A stretch of 16,466 nucleotides of DNA from Evtepia sp. (GTDB lineage: Bacteria > Bacillota > Clostridia > Oscillospirales > Oscillospiraceae): positions 1 to 16,466 of the forward strand of contig JAHHRP010000028.1 in NCBI GenBank assembly GCA_020025735.1, written 5' to 3'. Shown one piece after another: positions 7,617-14,711 of this stretch. Both the position numbers and the translations under genes were made by a program. Each line of letters starts with the position of its first letter. Position 1 is the first letter of the stretch. The notes under the pieces were generated by a model. It searched no databases, was not told where the DNA came from, and worked only from the letters and a program-made list of their open reading frames with translations.

Positions 7617-8957
7617 ATGAAAGTAGGATTCATTTCGCTTGGTTGCGCCAAGAACCAAGTGAATTGTGAGCAGATGATTTGGCAGACCTATCAGGCTGGA
7701 TATGATGTGGCTCTGGGGGCGGAGGGCTGCGATGTGGTGGTGGTCAACACCTGTGGCTTTCTTCAGGAGGCCCGAGAAGAGGCGCTGACGGAGATTGCGG
7801 TCCTGACAGAAGAGAAAGCCGCCGGACGACTCCAAAAGATTCTAGTCACTGGCTGCATGGCCCAGTGGTGGAAGGAGGAAATCGCATCCCGGTGTCCCCA
7901 GGCGGACGGCTTTGTAGGGGTGAGTGGGTATGAGAAGATTGCCGAGGTCATCGACCAGGTGATGGCGGGGGAGCACCCTGCACTTTTTGAAGATATTGAT
8001 GCGCCAGTGCCAGAAACCGACCGGGTCGTGTGTACCTCAGATCATTGGGCATGGCTGCGGATCGCCGAAGGCTGTGACAACCGCTGTGCATACTGCGTCA
8101 TTCCCTATATTCGCGGGAAATTCCGCAGCCGACCGGAGGAAGCGATTCTGGCGGAGGCAGAAGAGTTGGCCAAGGCAGGGATGAAGGAACTGATTGTGGT
8201 GGCGCAGGATATTACCCGCTATGGCTTGGACCTTTATGGTCAGCGGACCTTGGCCCAACTGCTTCCCAAGCTGTGTGCCATTGAGGGCATTCAGTGGGTG
8301 CGTCTGCACTATCTCTATCCAGATGAGATTACCGATGCGCTTATTGATGTGATCGCCAATGAACCAAAGATCGTGAAGTACTTGGACATTCCCATTCAGC
8401 ACATCAGCGACCGGATGCTCCGGGCCATGCACCGCCGGGGAACGGGAGAGGAGATCCGCATTCTTTTCCGTAAACTCCGGGAACGGATTCCTGGTTTGGT
8501 TCTGCGTACCAGTCTCATTGCGGGCTTTCCTGGGGAGACGGAGGAGGATTTTGAGGAGTTGTGTGAGTTCCTGCTGGAGTACAAGATTGAGCGTGCGGGG
8601 GTATTTCCCTATTCTCCAGAGCCGGGCAGTCCTGCGGCTGTGTTCCCTGACCAGGTGGACGAAGACATCAAGCGTCGTCGGGTAGAACTGATTACCGAGC
8701 TGCAGATGCGGATTATGGACGATTACTGTACTGGGATGGTGGGTCAGGTGGTCCCTGTTCTGTGCGAGGGCTATGACGATGAAACGGAACTCTATTTTGG
8801 CCGCAGTCCCGCCGATTCCCCGGATATTGATGGTTTGGTCCATTTTGAGGGGGAAGAGGGGGGCGTGTCTCCTGGAGCGTTTTACTCGGTTAAGATTACC
8901 AACACCTACGACGGAGATCTGATAGGGGTCCTATACGAAGAGGAGGAAGCACCGTGA
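7617..8957 (+). CDS. rimO: Ribosomal protein S12 methylthiotransferase RimO
   Basis: A 446-residue radical-SAM methylthiotransferase that by family adds a methylthio group to an aspartate of ribosomal protein S12. Domains in order: N-terminal MTTase/UPF0004 domain with cluster-binding Cys10, Cys46 and Cys80 (in GCAKN, NTCGF and TGCMA), radical-SAM core with C153-x3-C157-x2-C160, and a C-terminal TRAM-like domain (from about 375). RimO rather than MiaB is favoured by the GCAKNQVN opening and the gene context; the two families share the same cofactors, so specificity is inferred. The start at 7617 follows GGAAAGGAAGG, 27 bases after recX. The stop overlaps the GTG start of pgsA by 3 bases (GTGA), indicating translational coupling. 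Confidence 0.93.
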   Translation: MKVGFISLGCAKNQVNCEQMIWQTYQAGYDVALGAEGCDVVVVNTCGFLQEAREEALTEIAVLTEEKAAGRLQKILVTGCMAQWWKEEIASRCPQADGFVGVSGYEKIAEVIDQVMAGEHPALFEDIDAPVPETDRVVCTSDHWAWLRIAEGCDNRCAYCVIPYIRGKFRSRPEEAILAEAEELAKAGMKELIVVAQDITRYGLDLYGQRTLAQLLPKLCAIEGIQWVRLHYLYPDEITDALIDVIANEPKIVKYLDIPIQHISDRMLRAMHRRGTGEEIRILFRKLRERIPGLVLRTSLIAGFPGETEEDFEELCEFLLEYKIERAGVFPYSPEPGSPAAVFPDQVDEDIKRRRVELITELQMRIMDDYCTGMVGQVVPVLCEGYDDETELYFGRSPADSPDIDGLVHFEGEEGGVSPGAFYSVKITNTYDGDLIGVLYEEEEAP

Positions 8958-9481
8958 ATACCGCAAATAAATTGACGTTGTGTCGGGTAGTGATGATCCC
9001 TATTTTCATCGTTCTGCTCTACTGGGCCTTTCCTGCGCATCTGTGGGTGGCCTTGGGTGTGTTTGTCTTGGCCAGTATCACCGATTTTGTGGATGGCTAT
9101 GTGGCCCGGCATTACAATCAAATCACCGATTTTGGAAAGTTTATGGACCCGTTGGCAGATAAGCTGTTGGTCATGTCGGCGATGGCCTGGTTCGTGGAGG
9201 CTGGCTGGATGCCTTCTTGGGCGTTCTTCGTGGTTATTGCCCGAGAGCTGGCTGTGACCGGCCTGCGGCTGGTGGCAGTGGAGCAGGGGCGTGTGATTGC
9301 GGCTGGGAAGTCTGGAAAGGTAAAGACTGCCTCCACCATGGTGGGTATCTGTCTGATGCTGGCCTTCCCTCATGAGATCCTCCGGCTGGTGTGCGTGGTG
9401 GTCATTCTGGTCACTACGGTCTATTCTGGCATCGAATACTTTATTCAGAACAAAGACGTGCTGGGCAAAGGGGCCATGTGA
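8954..9481 (+). CDS. pgsA: CDP-diacylglycerol-glycerol-3-phosphate 3-phosphatidyltransferase
   Basis: A 175-residue membrane enzyme that by family makes phosphatidylglycerolphosphate, the precursor of phosphatidylglycerol and cardiolipin. The CDP-alcohol phosphotransferase signature D-x2-D-G-x2-A-R-x8-G-x3-D-x3-D is complete in the sequence, beginning at DFVDGYVAR and ending at DPLAD, so metal and substrate binding should be intact. Several hydrophobic helices follow, as in the family. The start is GTG at 8954, overlapping the rimO stop. rimO-pgsA adjacency is common in Bacillota. The signature alone cannot exclude a related CDP-alcohol transferase, but the size and the neighbour fit PgsA best. 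Confidence 0.92.
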   Translation: MNTANKLTLCRVVMIPIFIVLLYWAFPAHLWVALGVFVLASITDFVDGYVARHYNQITDFGKFMDPLADKLLVMSAMAWFVEAGWMPSWAFFVVIARELAVTGLRLVAVEQGRVIAAGKSGKVKTASTMVGICLMLAFPHEILRLVCVVVILVTTVYSGIEYFIQNKDVLGKGAM

Positions 9482-9508
9482 GCGGCCAAACAAAAGAGGG
9501 GTGACATT

Positions 9509-10028
9509 GTGCTTCTCTATCTGGCGATGATCGAGACTCCAGGGGACCAGGACAAATTTCAGACGCTATATACCGCTTATCGGGACATCATGTTCTATGT
9601 GGCAAAGAAGATTTTACACAACGACCAGGACGCAGAGGACGCGGTCCACAATGCGTTTGTGAAGATCATCGAACGAATCGAAACAATTTCTGACCTGAAT
9701 AGTCCTCAAACGAAGGCATTTATCGTGACGATTGTTGAGAACAAGGCCATTGACCTATATCGGCAAAAGGCGCGGCACCCCGCCCAGGAACTCTGTGAGG
9801 AAATCCAGGGGGTGGAGGCGGCTTACGATGGGGAGGATGGTCTGGCCCGGTGCATCCTGGCGCTGCCTGCCCGGGATAGAGACTGGATTTTGCTCAAGTA
9901 TGACCAGGGATACAGCGCCCAGGAGCTGTCCAAGCTCCTGGGTGCTCTCTCTGGATGCGGCCTATAAGTTGGACCAGCGGGCCAAGAAGCGGCTGGAAAA
10001 GCTGTGCAGAGAGGAGGGGCTGTTATGA
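9509..10028 (+). pseudogene. Small sigma-70-family (ECF-like) factor, frameshifted in region 4
   Basis: The frame starting at GTG 9509 (AGAGGGG just upstream) encodes a small sigma factor: region 2 includes ILHNDQDAEDAVHNAF and a KAIDLYRQKAR segment, followed by a short linker and region 4 beginning at about residue 115. The reading frame breaks at 9941-9955 (GGTGCTCTCTCTGGA), inside the helix-turn-helix: in frame it gives GALSGCGL and a stop at 9967, whereas the next frame continues as SLDAAYKLDQRAKKRLEKL and stops at 10028. Removing one base gives LLG(V/L)SLDAAYKLDQRAKKRL, which aligns position for position with the usual region 4 pattern. So one extra base is present. The restored protein would be about 172 residues and would end in an ATGA overlap with the anti-sigma gene. 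Either a true pseudogene or a sequencing/assembly error; if real, promoter recognition at -35 would be lost. Confidence 0.8.
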
Positions 10029-10716
10029 TCTCAGAGGAAGCCCTGCGTCGGGCAGCCCAAGAAGCGGGACAGACTCTGGCCGACAGCCTTCCTGCGCCGG
10101 AGGAATGTCAGCACACCTTTCCCCCCGCTTTGAGCGGAAAATGGCGAAGCTGATCCGGCAGCAGCATCACAGGTCTTTGCATCAGGGACTGCGCCGAGCG
10201 GCTTGTGTCTTGGTGGCGGTCCTTCTGGGCGGTACCATTTTTTTAAGCACCAACACCAAGGCCAGAGAAGTCTTTTTCGGTTGGGTATGTCAGCAAATGG
10301 AGGCTGGCTATCATTACTCTCATCAGGGGAATGCGCCCCTTCCCGCCAGACTGGTGGAATATCAGATCATGGTGCCGGAGGGATACTGGCTGGAGGATAG
10401 CAAACATACCTTTCACTCTGAAGACTATGCCGCGGAGCATTATGTCAACAAAGCGGGTCAGTACATTCATTTTTGCTATGTCTATGGGACAGAACGCAGG
10501 AAGGATACCCAGTTCCTAGTGGAAAACGGACCAGAGAGGAAATCTGTTGAGATTCATGGAAATTCCGGGGACCTCTATCTTTCCCACGACACAGCGCATC
10601 CCAACCGGATTTTTTGGGCAGATCAAGAGACAGATGCTCTGCTGGAAGTAGTCGCTTTTCTGGACGAGGAAGCCATGGTTGCGCTGGCGGAAAGCGTGAA
10701 ACCCATCGCGAAATAA
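10025..10716 (+). pseudogene. Anti-sigma-factor-like membrane protein (DUF4367-like C-terminus), frameshifted
   Basis: Starts with ATG at 10025, overlapping the stop of the restored sigma frame (ATGA). The first about 35 codons read MISEEALRRAAQEAG...CQHTF, typical of the N-terminus of Clostridia anti-sigma partners. The frame breaks at a run of six C (10121-10126) and hits TGA soon after (10148-10150). The remaining protein continues in the next frame from PRFERKMAKLIR, through one transmembrane helix (CVLVAVLLGGTIFL) to an extracellular domain ending VAFLDEEAMVALAESV, which resembles DUF4367. One missing base restores a protein of about 230 residues. Expected role by family and context is to hold the sigma factor at the membrane until an external signal arrives. 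As with the sigma gene, this may be decay or sequence error; homopolymer position makes error plausible. Confidence 0.75.
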
Positions 10717-10750
10717 AAAATTTCCCCAATTTTATATCTGGTGTCCAAAA

Positions 10751-10803
10751 ATACCTTCCTGTTTCGTTATAGAGAATAAAAGCGAAACAGGGGGGTGTTT
10801 TTT
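10751..10803 (+). terminator. Rho-independent terminator after the sigma/anti-sigma genes
   Basis: A 16-base-pair stem (10751-10766 with 10783-10798, including a few G-U pairs; core CCTGTTTCG/CGAAACAGG) encloses a 16-base loop and is followed by TTTTT. It lies 35 bases after the anti-sigma stop and probably ends the operon. Confidence 0.8.
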
Positions 10804-10943
10804 CATAAAACGAATCAATATAACAAGACAGAAAGGAGGAAAGGGAAAAGTGAACGATGGCTCTGCCTCGTTGTATTCTTAAAAAGGTAAGTATGAGTGG
10901 GCTGTAGGATACACAGATAAAGAACGAAAAAAGGAGAAAAAAC

Positions 10944-11525
10944 ATCAAAAAAAGAATGATTGGCTTTGCGTTAGCATTGAGTCTGATGATTTCCCTTTGC
11001 TGAGGAAGGACCTGTGCTCGAGTTGGAGTGCATGGATTTCTATGAGAACCAGGATGATTACATGAGTCTGGTTGAAGAGAAGGACTATACATTGCATTTT
11101 GATGTGAACGAGGAGAGACCCAGGAGTTCATACTGGACAAAATATCTGAAAATGCAAGTTGCGTGAGTGAGTTACAACCTGTTATGACCCGTGGCACAAC
11201 GGCATCCACACAGAGGCATGACTTCAATACGGGAAAGTTTTTCTTTGAGGGAGATGCCGAGTATAGTGACTTGTATACAAAAAAATATTGTACCGGTGCT
11301 GAACGGTATATTGTTACGTTACTCCATGACACATATGAAAGCAACTTGTTAAAAGTTACAGCTTACAACGTGATACGTCCGCAACAAATAACATACTTTT
11401 CGTCTGGAGTAACCGTGAAAAAATATACTATATCTGCGACCAGCTACACATCAGCAATCAACAAGCATTTTTATCTTAAATTCCATGCCCCCGTGCATGT
11501 GAAAGGTGACATTGCGAGAGGGTAA
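10944..11525 (+). pseudogene. Decayed secreted-protein gene (signal peptide plus about 170 residues)
   Basis: Three frame segments read as one ancestral secreted protein. (1) From 10944, after AAAGGAG at 7-base spacing, IKKRMIGFALALSLMISLC looks like a signal peptide whose start codon is ATC, not ATG. (2) From about 11000 the next frame reads FAEEGPVLELECMDFYENQ and on to DYTLHFDVNEE. (3) After an AG-rich tract at 11111-11118 the frame switches again to EFILDKISENASCVSELQ and runs to the stop at 11523-11525. The longest open piece (ATG 11163 to 11525) has no ribosome binding site and is not a gene by itself. I do not recognise the family; the last part (FYLKFHAPVHVKGDI) looks like a beta-strand ending. 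It is AT-richer than its neighbours. The changes total a lost start and two indels, so decay is more likely than a single error. Confidence 0.6.
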
Positions 11526-11617
11526 CAGCAAAATTTCAAAGAAACCTTTCTTGATTGTGTAATAAACATCATTTTCAATTCGCTGTATTTTTTAAGAGTA
11601 GAAAGGGAGTGAAATCT

Positions 11618-12025
11618 ATGAAAAAATTTCGAATCTTTATCCTCATGGCTGTTGTCCTCATGGCTATCTGCTTCGGCTGTGGGAATCCCGATGATACCGG
11701 TGGTGACACGACGGCAGACACCTATAGCCGGACCTGGAAGCGCGAGAACTATACCATCGTCCTCCCCAACGGTGTCACTGCCCCGGAAGGAAATGTGGCT
11801 TCCATGTTTACCTGGGTGGAGGACGGGGAATATTTGGTGCTTGCGCTTTCTCCTGATGTCCCTGAATCCGATGGGGAGGAGACAGAACACTATCTTTTCC
11901 CACAGGGAGATCAACTTTACGATCTTTTTTTCCAGCCGACACGCATTCCAGCAGACAAGCAGGAGATTCTGCTGGACAGCTTCACGCTTTCCAGCCAGAG
12001 TGAGAAGACCCAAGAGGTGCAATAA
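11618..12025 (+). CDS. Small lipoprotein of unknown function
   Basis: A 135-residue predicted lipoprotein. The start at 11618 follows AAAGGGAG (spacing about 8) and yields MKKFRIF, a hydrophobic stretch and a signal peptidase II-like site ending FGC (Cys21); the -3 position is Cys instead of the usual Leu/Val/Ile, which is slightly unusual. After an Asp/Gly/Thr linker comes a folded-looking domain with YTIVLPNGV and EYLVLALS strands and a C-terminal LFFQPTRIPADKQEILLDSF segment. I do not recognise the family. It is followed 12 bases later by a strong terminator, so it forms the end of a unit; its promoter was not found with confidence. The reading frame is intact, unlike the three genes before it. 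Confidence 0.7.
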   Translation: MKKFRIFILMAVVLMAICFGCGNPDDTGGDTTADTYSRTWKRENYTIVLPNGVTAPEGNVASMFTWVEDGEYLVLALSPDVPESDGEETEHYLFPQGDQLYDLFFQPTRIPADKQEILLDSFTLSSQSEKTQEVQ

Positions 12026-12037
12026 GAACAGTGCGTC

Positions 12038-12070
12038 AAGAATGCCCGGGAGCTTCCCGGGCATTCTTTT
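12038..12070 (+). terminator. Strong rho-independent terminator after the small lipoprotein
   Basis: A perfect 14-base-pair stem (AAGAATGCCCGGGA with TCCCGGGCATTCTT) around a GCT loop, followed by TT. It cleanly separates the lipoprotein gene from the cysE-cysS operon. Confidence 0.9.
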
Positions 12071-12099
12071 GCGTGAGGGCAGTGGGAGGGGCCTGCCTC

Positions 12100-12128
12100 T
12101 TGACAGGGTCGCTGGGGCATGGTAAGAT
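12100..12128 (+). promoter_or_regulatory. Promoter of the cysE-cysS operon
   Basis: A perfect -35 box TTGACA (12100-12105), 17-base spacer, and -10 box TAAGAT (12123-12128, 4 of 6). Transcription would start near 12135, giving a leader of about 345 bases before cysE, the length expected for a T-box. Confidence 0.75.
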
Positions 12129-12134
12129 ATTTGC

Positions 12135-12387
12135 AACATCGACAGGATGCAAAAAGTTCATCTCGTGTGGAACGGGAAGAGTACTGTCAGCAGAGCCGGA
12201 CAGAGAGGGGAGGCCACCGACTGCAAGCCGCCCCACGGGGAGCGGCGGGAAAGTGCGCCCGGGAGCGAGGGGGATGCAGATGCCCTCCGGTTTGGCACCG
12301 TTACCAGCCCTTTTGAGTAAGAAACAAGAGTGGGACCGCGGTTGTGTATCGCCTCTTGACCCTGTGGGGGTCGGGAGGTGTTTTTTT
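12135..12387 (+). promoter_or_regulatory. T-box leader (tRNA-sensing riboswitch), presumably for tRNA-Cys
   Basis: The conserved T-box AGAGTGGGACCGCGG is at 12327-12341, just before a terminator with a T7 tract. Upstream parts fit a stem I: an AGTA motif at 12180-12183, AGAGAGGGG with a distal hairpin (GGGG...CCCC around 12207-12240), and a CCGTTA element at 12298-12303 that usually precedes the T-box. By family, uncharged tRNA pairs its anticodon with a specifier codon in stem I and its 3' NCCA end with the T-box bulge, favouring antitermination. The genes below (cysE, cysS) predict Cys. TGC triplets that could be the specifier occur at 12275-12277 and 12281-12283; I could not fold stem I well enough to choose. 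The bulge reads TGGG, so the discriminator partner would be a G-U pair with the usual U73 of tRNA-Cys. Confidence 0.9.
12350..12387 (+). terminator. T-box regulatory terminator
   Basis: A 13-base-pair stem with several G-U pairs (CGCCTCTTGACCC, 12350-12362, with GGGTCGGGAGGTG, 12368-12380) is followed by seven T. It starts 8 bases after the T-box and would be the default structure when tRNA-Cys is charged. The T-box sequence is positioned to form the competing antiterminator. Confidence 0.88.
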
Positions 12388-12481
12388 GTGCCCGTTATGC
12401 CTTGTGGAGAGGTTCCTTCTGGCTGGGGCAGGCATAGCATACTGTGGTGTTTTTTTCTGAAATTTTTGTGAGGTGACCGGA

Positions 12482-13144
12482 ATGTACCATCTGAGTGAAA
12501 CCCTGGCAGCCTATCAGGACCGTGACCCGGCAGCCCGGAGTAAGCTGGAGATTTTCCTCCTGTACCCCGGTGTCCATGCGACCCTTTATCATCAGGCGGC
12601 CCATTTCTGTTACTGCCATAAGATGAAGTTCCTGGCCCGGACCATTTCTCAGTGGAGTCGGTTCTGGACGGGCATTGAGATCCATCCCGGCGCGAAGATT
12701 GGCCGACGTTTGGTCATCGACCACGGGATGGGGATTGTCATTGGAGAAACAGCTGAGGTGGGGGATGACTGCCTTATCTACCACGGAGTCACCCTAGGAG
12801 GCACTGGTAAGGATCAGGGGAAGCGTCATCCGACCATTGGCAATAATGTACTTCTATCCACAGGAGCTAAGGTTTTAGGCCCTTTCAAAGTGGGGGACGG
12901 GGCTCGCATTGCTGCTAATGCGGTGGTTTTGAAGGAGATCCCAGAAAATGCTACCGCTGTGGGCGTTCCTGCCCGAGTGGTCCGTATCGCTGGAGAAAAG
13001 ACCGACTTTGTGAGTGATGTGGATCAGGTCAGCGTTACTGACCCGGTACAGAAGGAGTTGGAGGCCATCAACTCCCGCCTGACGTGGCTGGAACACTATA
13101 TCGACCGGAAACATCAAGAGGAAGAAGAAAGGAAGGAGAACTGA
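12482..13144 (+). CDS. cysE: Serine O-acetyltransferase
   Basis: A 220-residue CysE, which makes O-acetylserine from serine and acetyl-CoA, the first committed step of cysteine synthesis. Visible: an N-terminal helical region, the hexapeptide-repeat left-handed beta-helix (from about EIHPGAKIG), the DHGMGIVIGETAEVG segment with its catalytic histidine, YHGVTLGGTGK, and the closing GVPARVVR. A charged helical tail (about 175-220) extends past the beta-helix. The start at 12482 follows GAGGTG at about 6 bases; an in-frame GTG at 12473 overlaps that site and is less likely. It is the first gene under the cysteine T-box and lies 1 base before cysS. Feedback inhibition by cysteine is known for the family but cannot be judged here. 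Confidence 0.95.
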   Translation: MYHLSETLAAYQDRDPAARSKLEIFLLYPGVHATLYHQAAHFCYCHKMKFLARTISQWSRFWTGIEIHPGAKIGRRLVIDHGMGIVIGETAEVGDDCLIYHGVTLGGTGKDQGKRHPTIGNNVLLSTGAKVLGPFKVGDGARIAANAVVLKEIPENATAVGVPARVVRIAGEKTDFVSDVDQVSVTDPVQKELEAINSRLTWLEHYIDRKHQEEEERKEN

Positions 13145-13145
13145 T

Positions 13146-14549
13146 ATGAAACTGTTTAATACGATGACTCGCCAGAAGGAGGAGTTTGTCCCCCTCACGC
13201 CAGGACAGGTCAAGATGTATTGCTGTGGCCCCACGGTATACAACTTTATCCATGTGGGGAACGCTCGGCCTATGATCCTCTTTGACGTGTTGCGCCGTTA
13301 CCTGGAGTACCGTGGCAATGAAGTAACTTTTGTCCAGAACTTTACTGATGTAGATGATAAGATCATTAAGCGGGCCAATGAGGAGGGGGCCACCTCCCAG
13401 GAGATCTCAGAAAAGTATATTGAGGAGTATTTCAAAGATGCCCATGGTCTGGGGGTCCGGGATGCGACGATCCACCCAAAGGCCACGGAAAACATTCAGC
13501 AGATTATAGAACTGGTCCAGACACTCATGGATAAAGGGTATGCCTATGCCGTCAATGGAGATGTGTACTATCGCACCAAGAAATTTGCAGACTATGGCAA
13601 GCTTTCTCATCAGCCCATTGAGGATCTTCAGGCTGGTGCCCGCATCAATGTTAACGATGTGAAGGAAGATCCTCTGGACTTTGCGCTCTGGAAGGCTGCC
13701 AAGCCCGGGGAGCCTTATTGGGATTCCCCTTGGGGGCAGGGACGGCCCGGCTGGCACATCGAGTGTTCGGCTATGTCTAACCGCTATCTTGGCAAGACCA
13801 TTGACATTCACTGCGGCGGTGAGGATTTGCAGTTTCCTCATCATGAGAACGAGATTGCCCAGTCTGAGGCTGCCAATGGCTGTAAGTTTGTCCACTATTG
13901 GCTCCACAACGGATTCTTGAACATTGACAACCAGAAAATGTCCAAATCTTTGGGCAACTTCTTTACTGTCCGAGAGGCTGCTGAGGCATATGGCTATGAG
14001 GCGGTTCGGTTCTTCATGCTCTCGGCGCAGTATCGTTCCCCGCTGAATTACTCCCGGGACTCTCTCATCATGGCCCAGAACGCACTGGAACGGCTGTATA
14101 CTGCGGAGAGCAACTTGGAGTTTTTGACCAAAAACGGGGTAGATGGAGAACTGACTGCCGAGGAAAAGACGTTCACAGATACCTTTGACAGCTACCGACA
14201 GAAATTTGATGACGCCATGGATGATGACTTGAACACGGCCGATGCCATCAGCGTGATCTTTGAGTTGGTGCGAGCCATCAATATCGCAACAGAGAAGAAC
14301 CCCACCAAGGCACTGGCCCAGGCTTGTCTGGATATACTGCATGAATTTACAGAAGTGTTGGGTCTGCTGTATCATAAAAAAGAAAGCGATGACAGTCTGG
14401 ATGAGAAGGTAGAGGCTATGATTCAAGCTCGTCAGGAAGCACGGAAGACGAAGAACTTTGTTGAGGCTGACCGTATCCGGGATGAGTTGAAAGCAATGGG
14501 AATCACGCTCATGGATACCCCGCAGGGGGTTAAGTGGTCCAAGGAATAA
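13146..14549 (+). CDS. cysS: Cysteinyl-tRNA synthetase
   Basis: A 467-residue class I synthetase that charges tRNA-Cys. The HIGH-type motif reads HVGN (36-39) after the conserved CGPTVYN, in which Cys27 is a zinc ligand by family; GWHIECSAM and GGEDLQFPHHENE supply the other zinc and active-site residues; the KMSKS motif is exact at 264-268 (KMSKSLGN). The C-terminal DALR-like and anticodon-binding helices follow, and length is normal. The ATG at 13146 comes one base after the cysE stop, with GAAAGGAGAA upstream inside cysE. Joint control of cysE and cysS by one tRNA-Cys sensor makes sense: low charging raises both cysteine supply and the charging enzyme. Confidence 0.97.
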   Translation: MKLFNTMTRQKEEFVPLTPGQVKMYCCGPTVYNFIHVGNARPMILFDVLRRYLEYRGNEVTFVQNFTDVDDKIIKRANEEGATSQEISEKYIEEYFKDAHGLGVRDATIHPKATENIQQIIELVQTLMDKGYAYAVNGDVYYRTKKFADYGKLSHQPIEDLQAGARINVNDVKEDPLDFALWKAAKPGEPYWDSPWGQGRPGWHIECSAMSNRYLGKTIDIHCGGEDLQFPHHENEIAQSEAANGCKFVHYWLHNGFLNIDNQKMSKSLGNFFTVREAAEAYGYEAVRFFMLSAQYRSPLNYSRDSLIMAQNALERLYTAESNLEFLTKNGVDGELTAEEKTFTDTFDSYRQKFDDAMDDDLNTADAISVIFELVRAINIATEKNPTKALAQACLDILHEFTEVLGLLYHKKESDDSLDEKVEAMIQARQEARKTKNFVEADRIRDELKAMGITLMDTPQGVKWSKE

Positions 14550-14568
14550 GCATCATTCTCAAGGGAAC

Positions 14569-14612
14569 AATCCCCAGTGTTATGGCGTATTTGCCAAGCA
14601 CTGGGGATTTCT
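14569..14612 (+). terminator. Rho-independent terminator after cysS
   Basis: An 11-base-pair stem AATCCCCAGTG/CACTGGGGATT, with an inner TGGC/GCCA pairing in the loop, is followed by TCT. It begins 20 bases after the cysS stop. The T tract is short, so efficiency is uncertain, but the stem is strong. Confidence 0.75.
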
Positions 14613-14647
14613 TATCTGGAGAAAAATTTGATTTTCTGGGTAGGGAC

Positions 14648-14676
14648 TTGTCAAAGTGGATATTTGCTTGTATAGT
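14648..14676 (+). promoter_or_regulatory. Promoter of the lipoprotein nuclease gene
   Basis: A -35 box TTGTCA (14648-14653) and a -10 box TATAGT (14671-14676), each with 5 of 6 consensus bases, are 17 bases apart. They lie 36 bases before the nuclease start and after the cysS terminator, so this gene should be transcribed by itself. Confidence 0.78.
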
Positions 14677-14711
14677 GGTAGCATATTTTGTTTCAAGAGA
14701 GAAGGGATTCC

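Noticed and set aside
8037..8843. A 268-codon open frame opposite rimO
   Set aside because: Antisense shadow of a well-supported gene with intact radical-SAM motifs; no ribosome binding site or family signal.
9941..9955. Programmed ribosomal frameshift in the sigma gene
   Set aside because: No slippery heptamer or stimulatory structure is apparent, and the required shift (drop one base, in the CT tract) does not fit known -1 signals; a plain indel explains it.
10445..11344. A 299-codon minus-strand frame over the anti-sigma and decayed genes
   Set aside because: It runs through the terminator hairpin and opposes recognisable coding segments; its translation has low-complexity Ser/Phe/Leu runs and no family resemblance.
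11551..11579. Possible promoter TTGATT-17-TTCAAT before the small lipoprotein
   Set aside because: Both boxes match only 4 of 6 bases in an AT-rich stretch where such matches are expected by chance.
12031..12471. Open frames on both strands across the cysE leader
   Set aside because: They cover the terminator, promoter and T-box RNA; the conserved T-box explains the sequence, and the translations look random.
13407..14426. A 339-codon open frame on the minus strand opposite cysS
   Set aside because: It lies fully antisense to the clear cysS gene, has no recognisable domain, and mirrors codon structure of the real gene.
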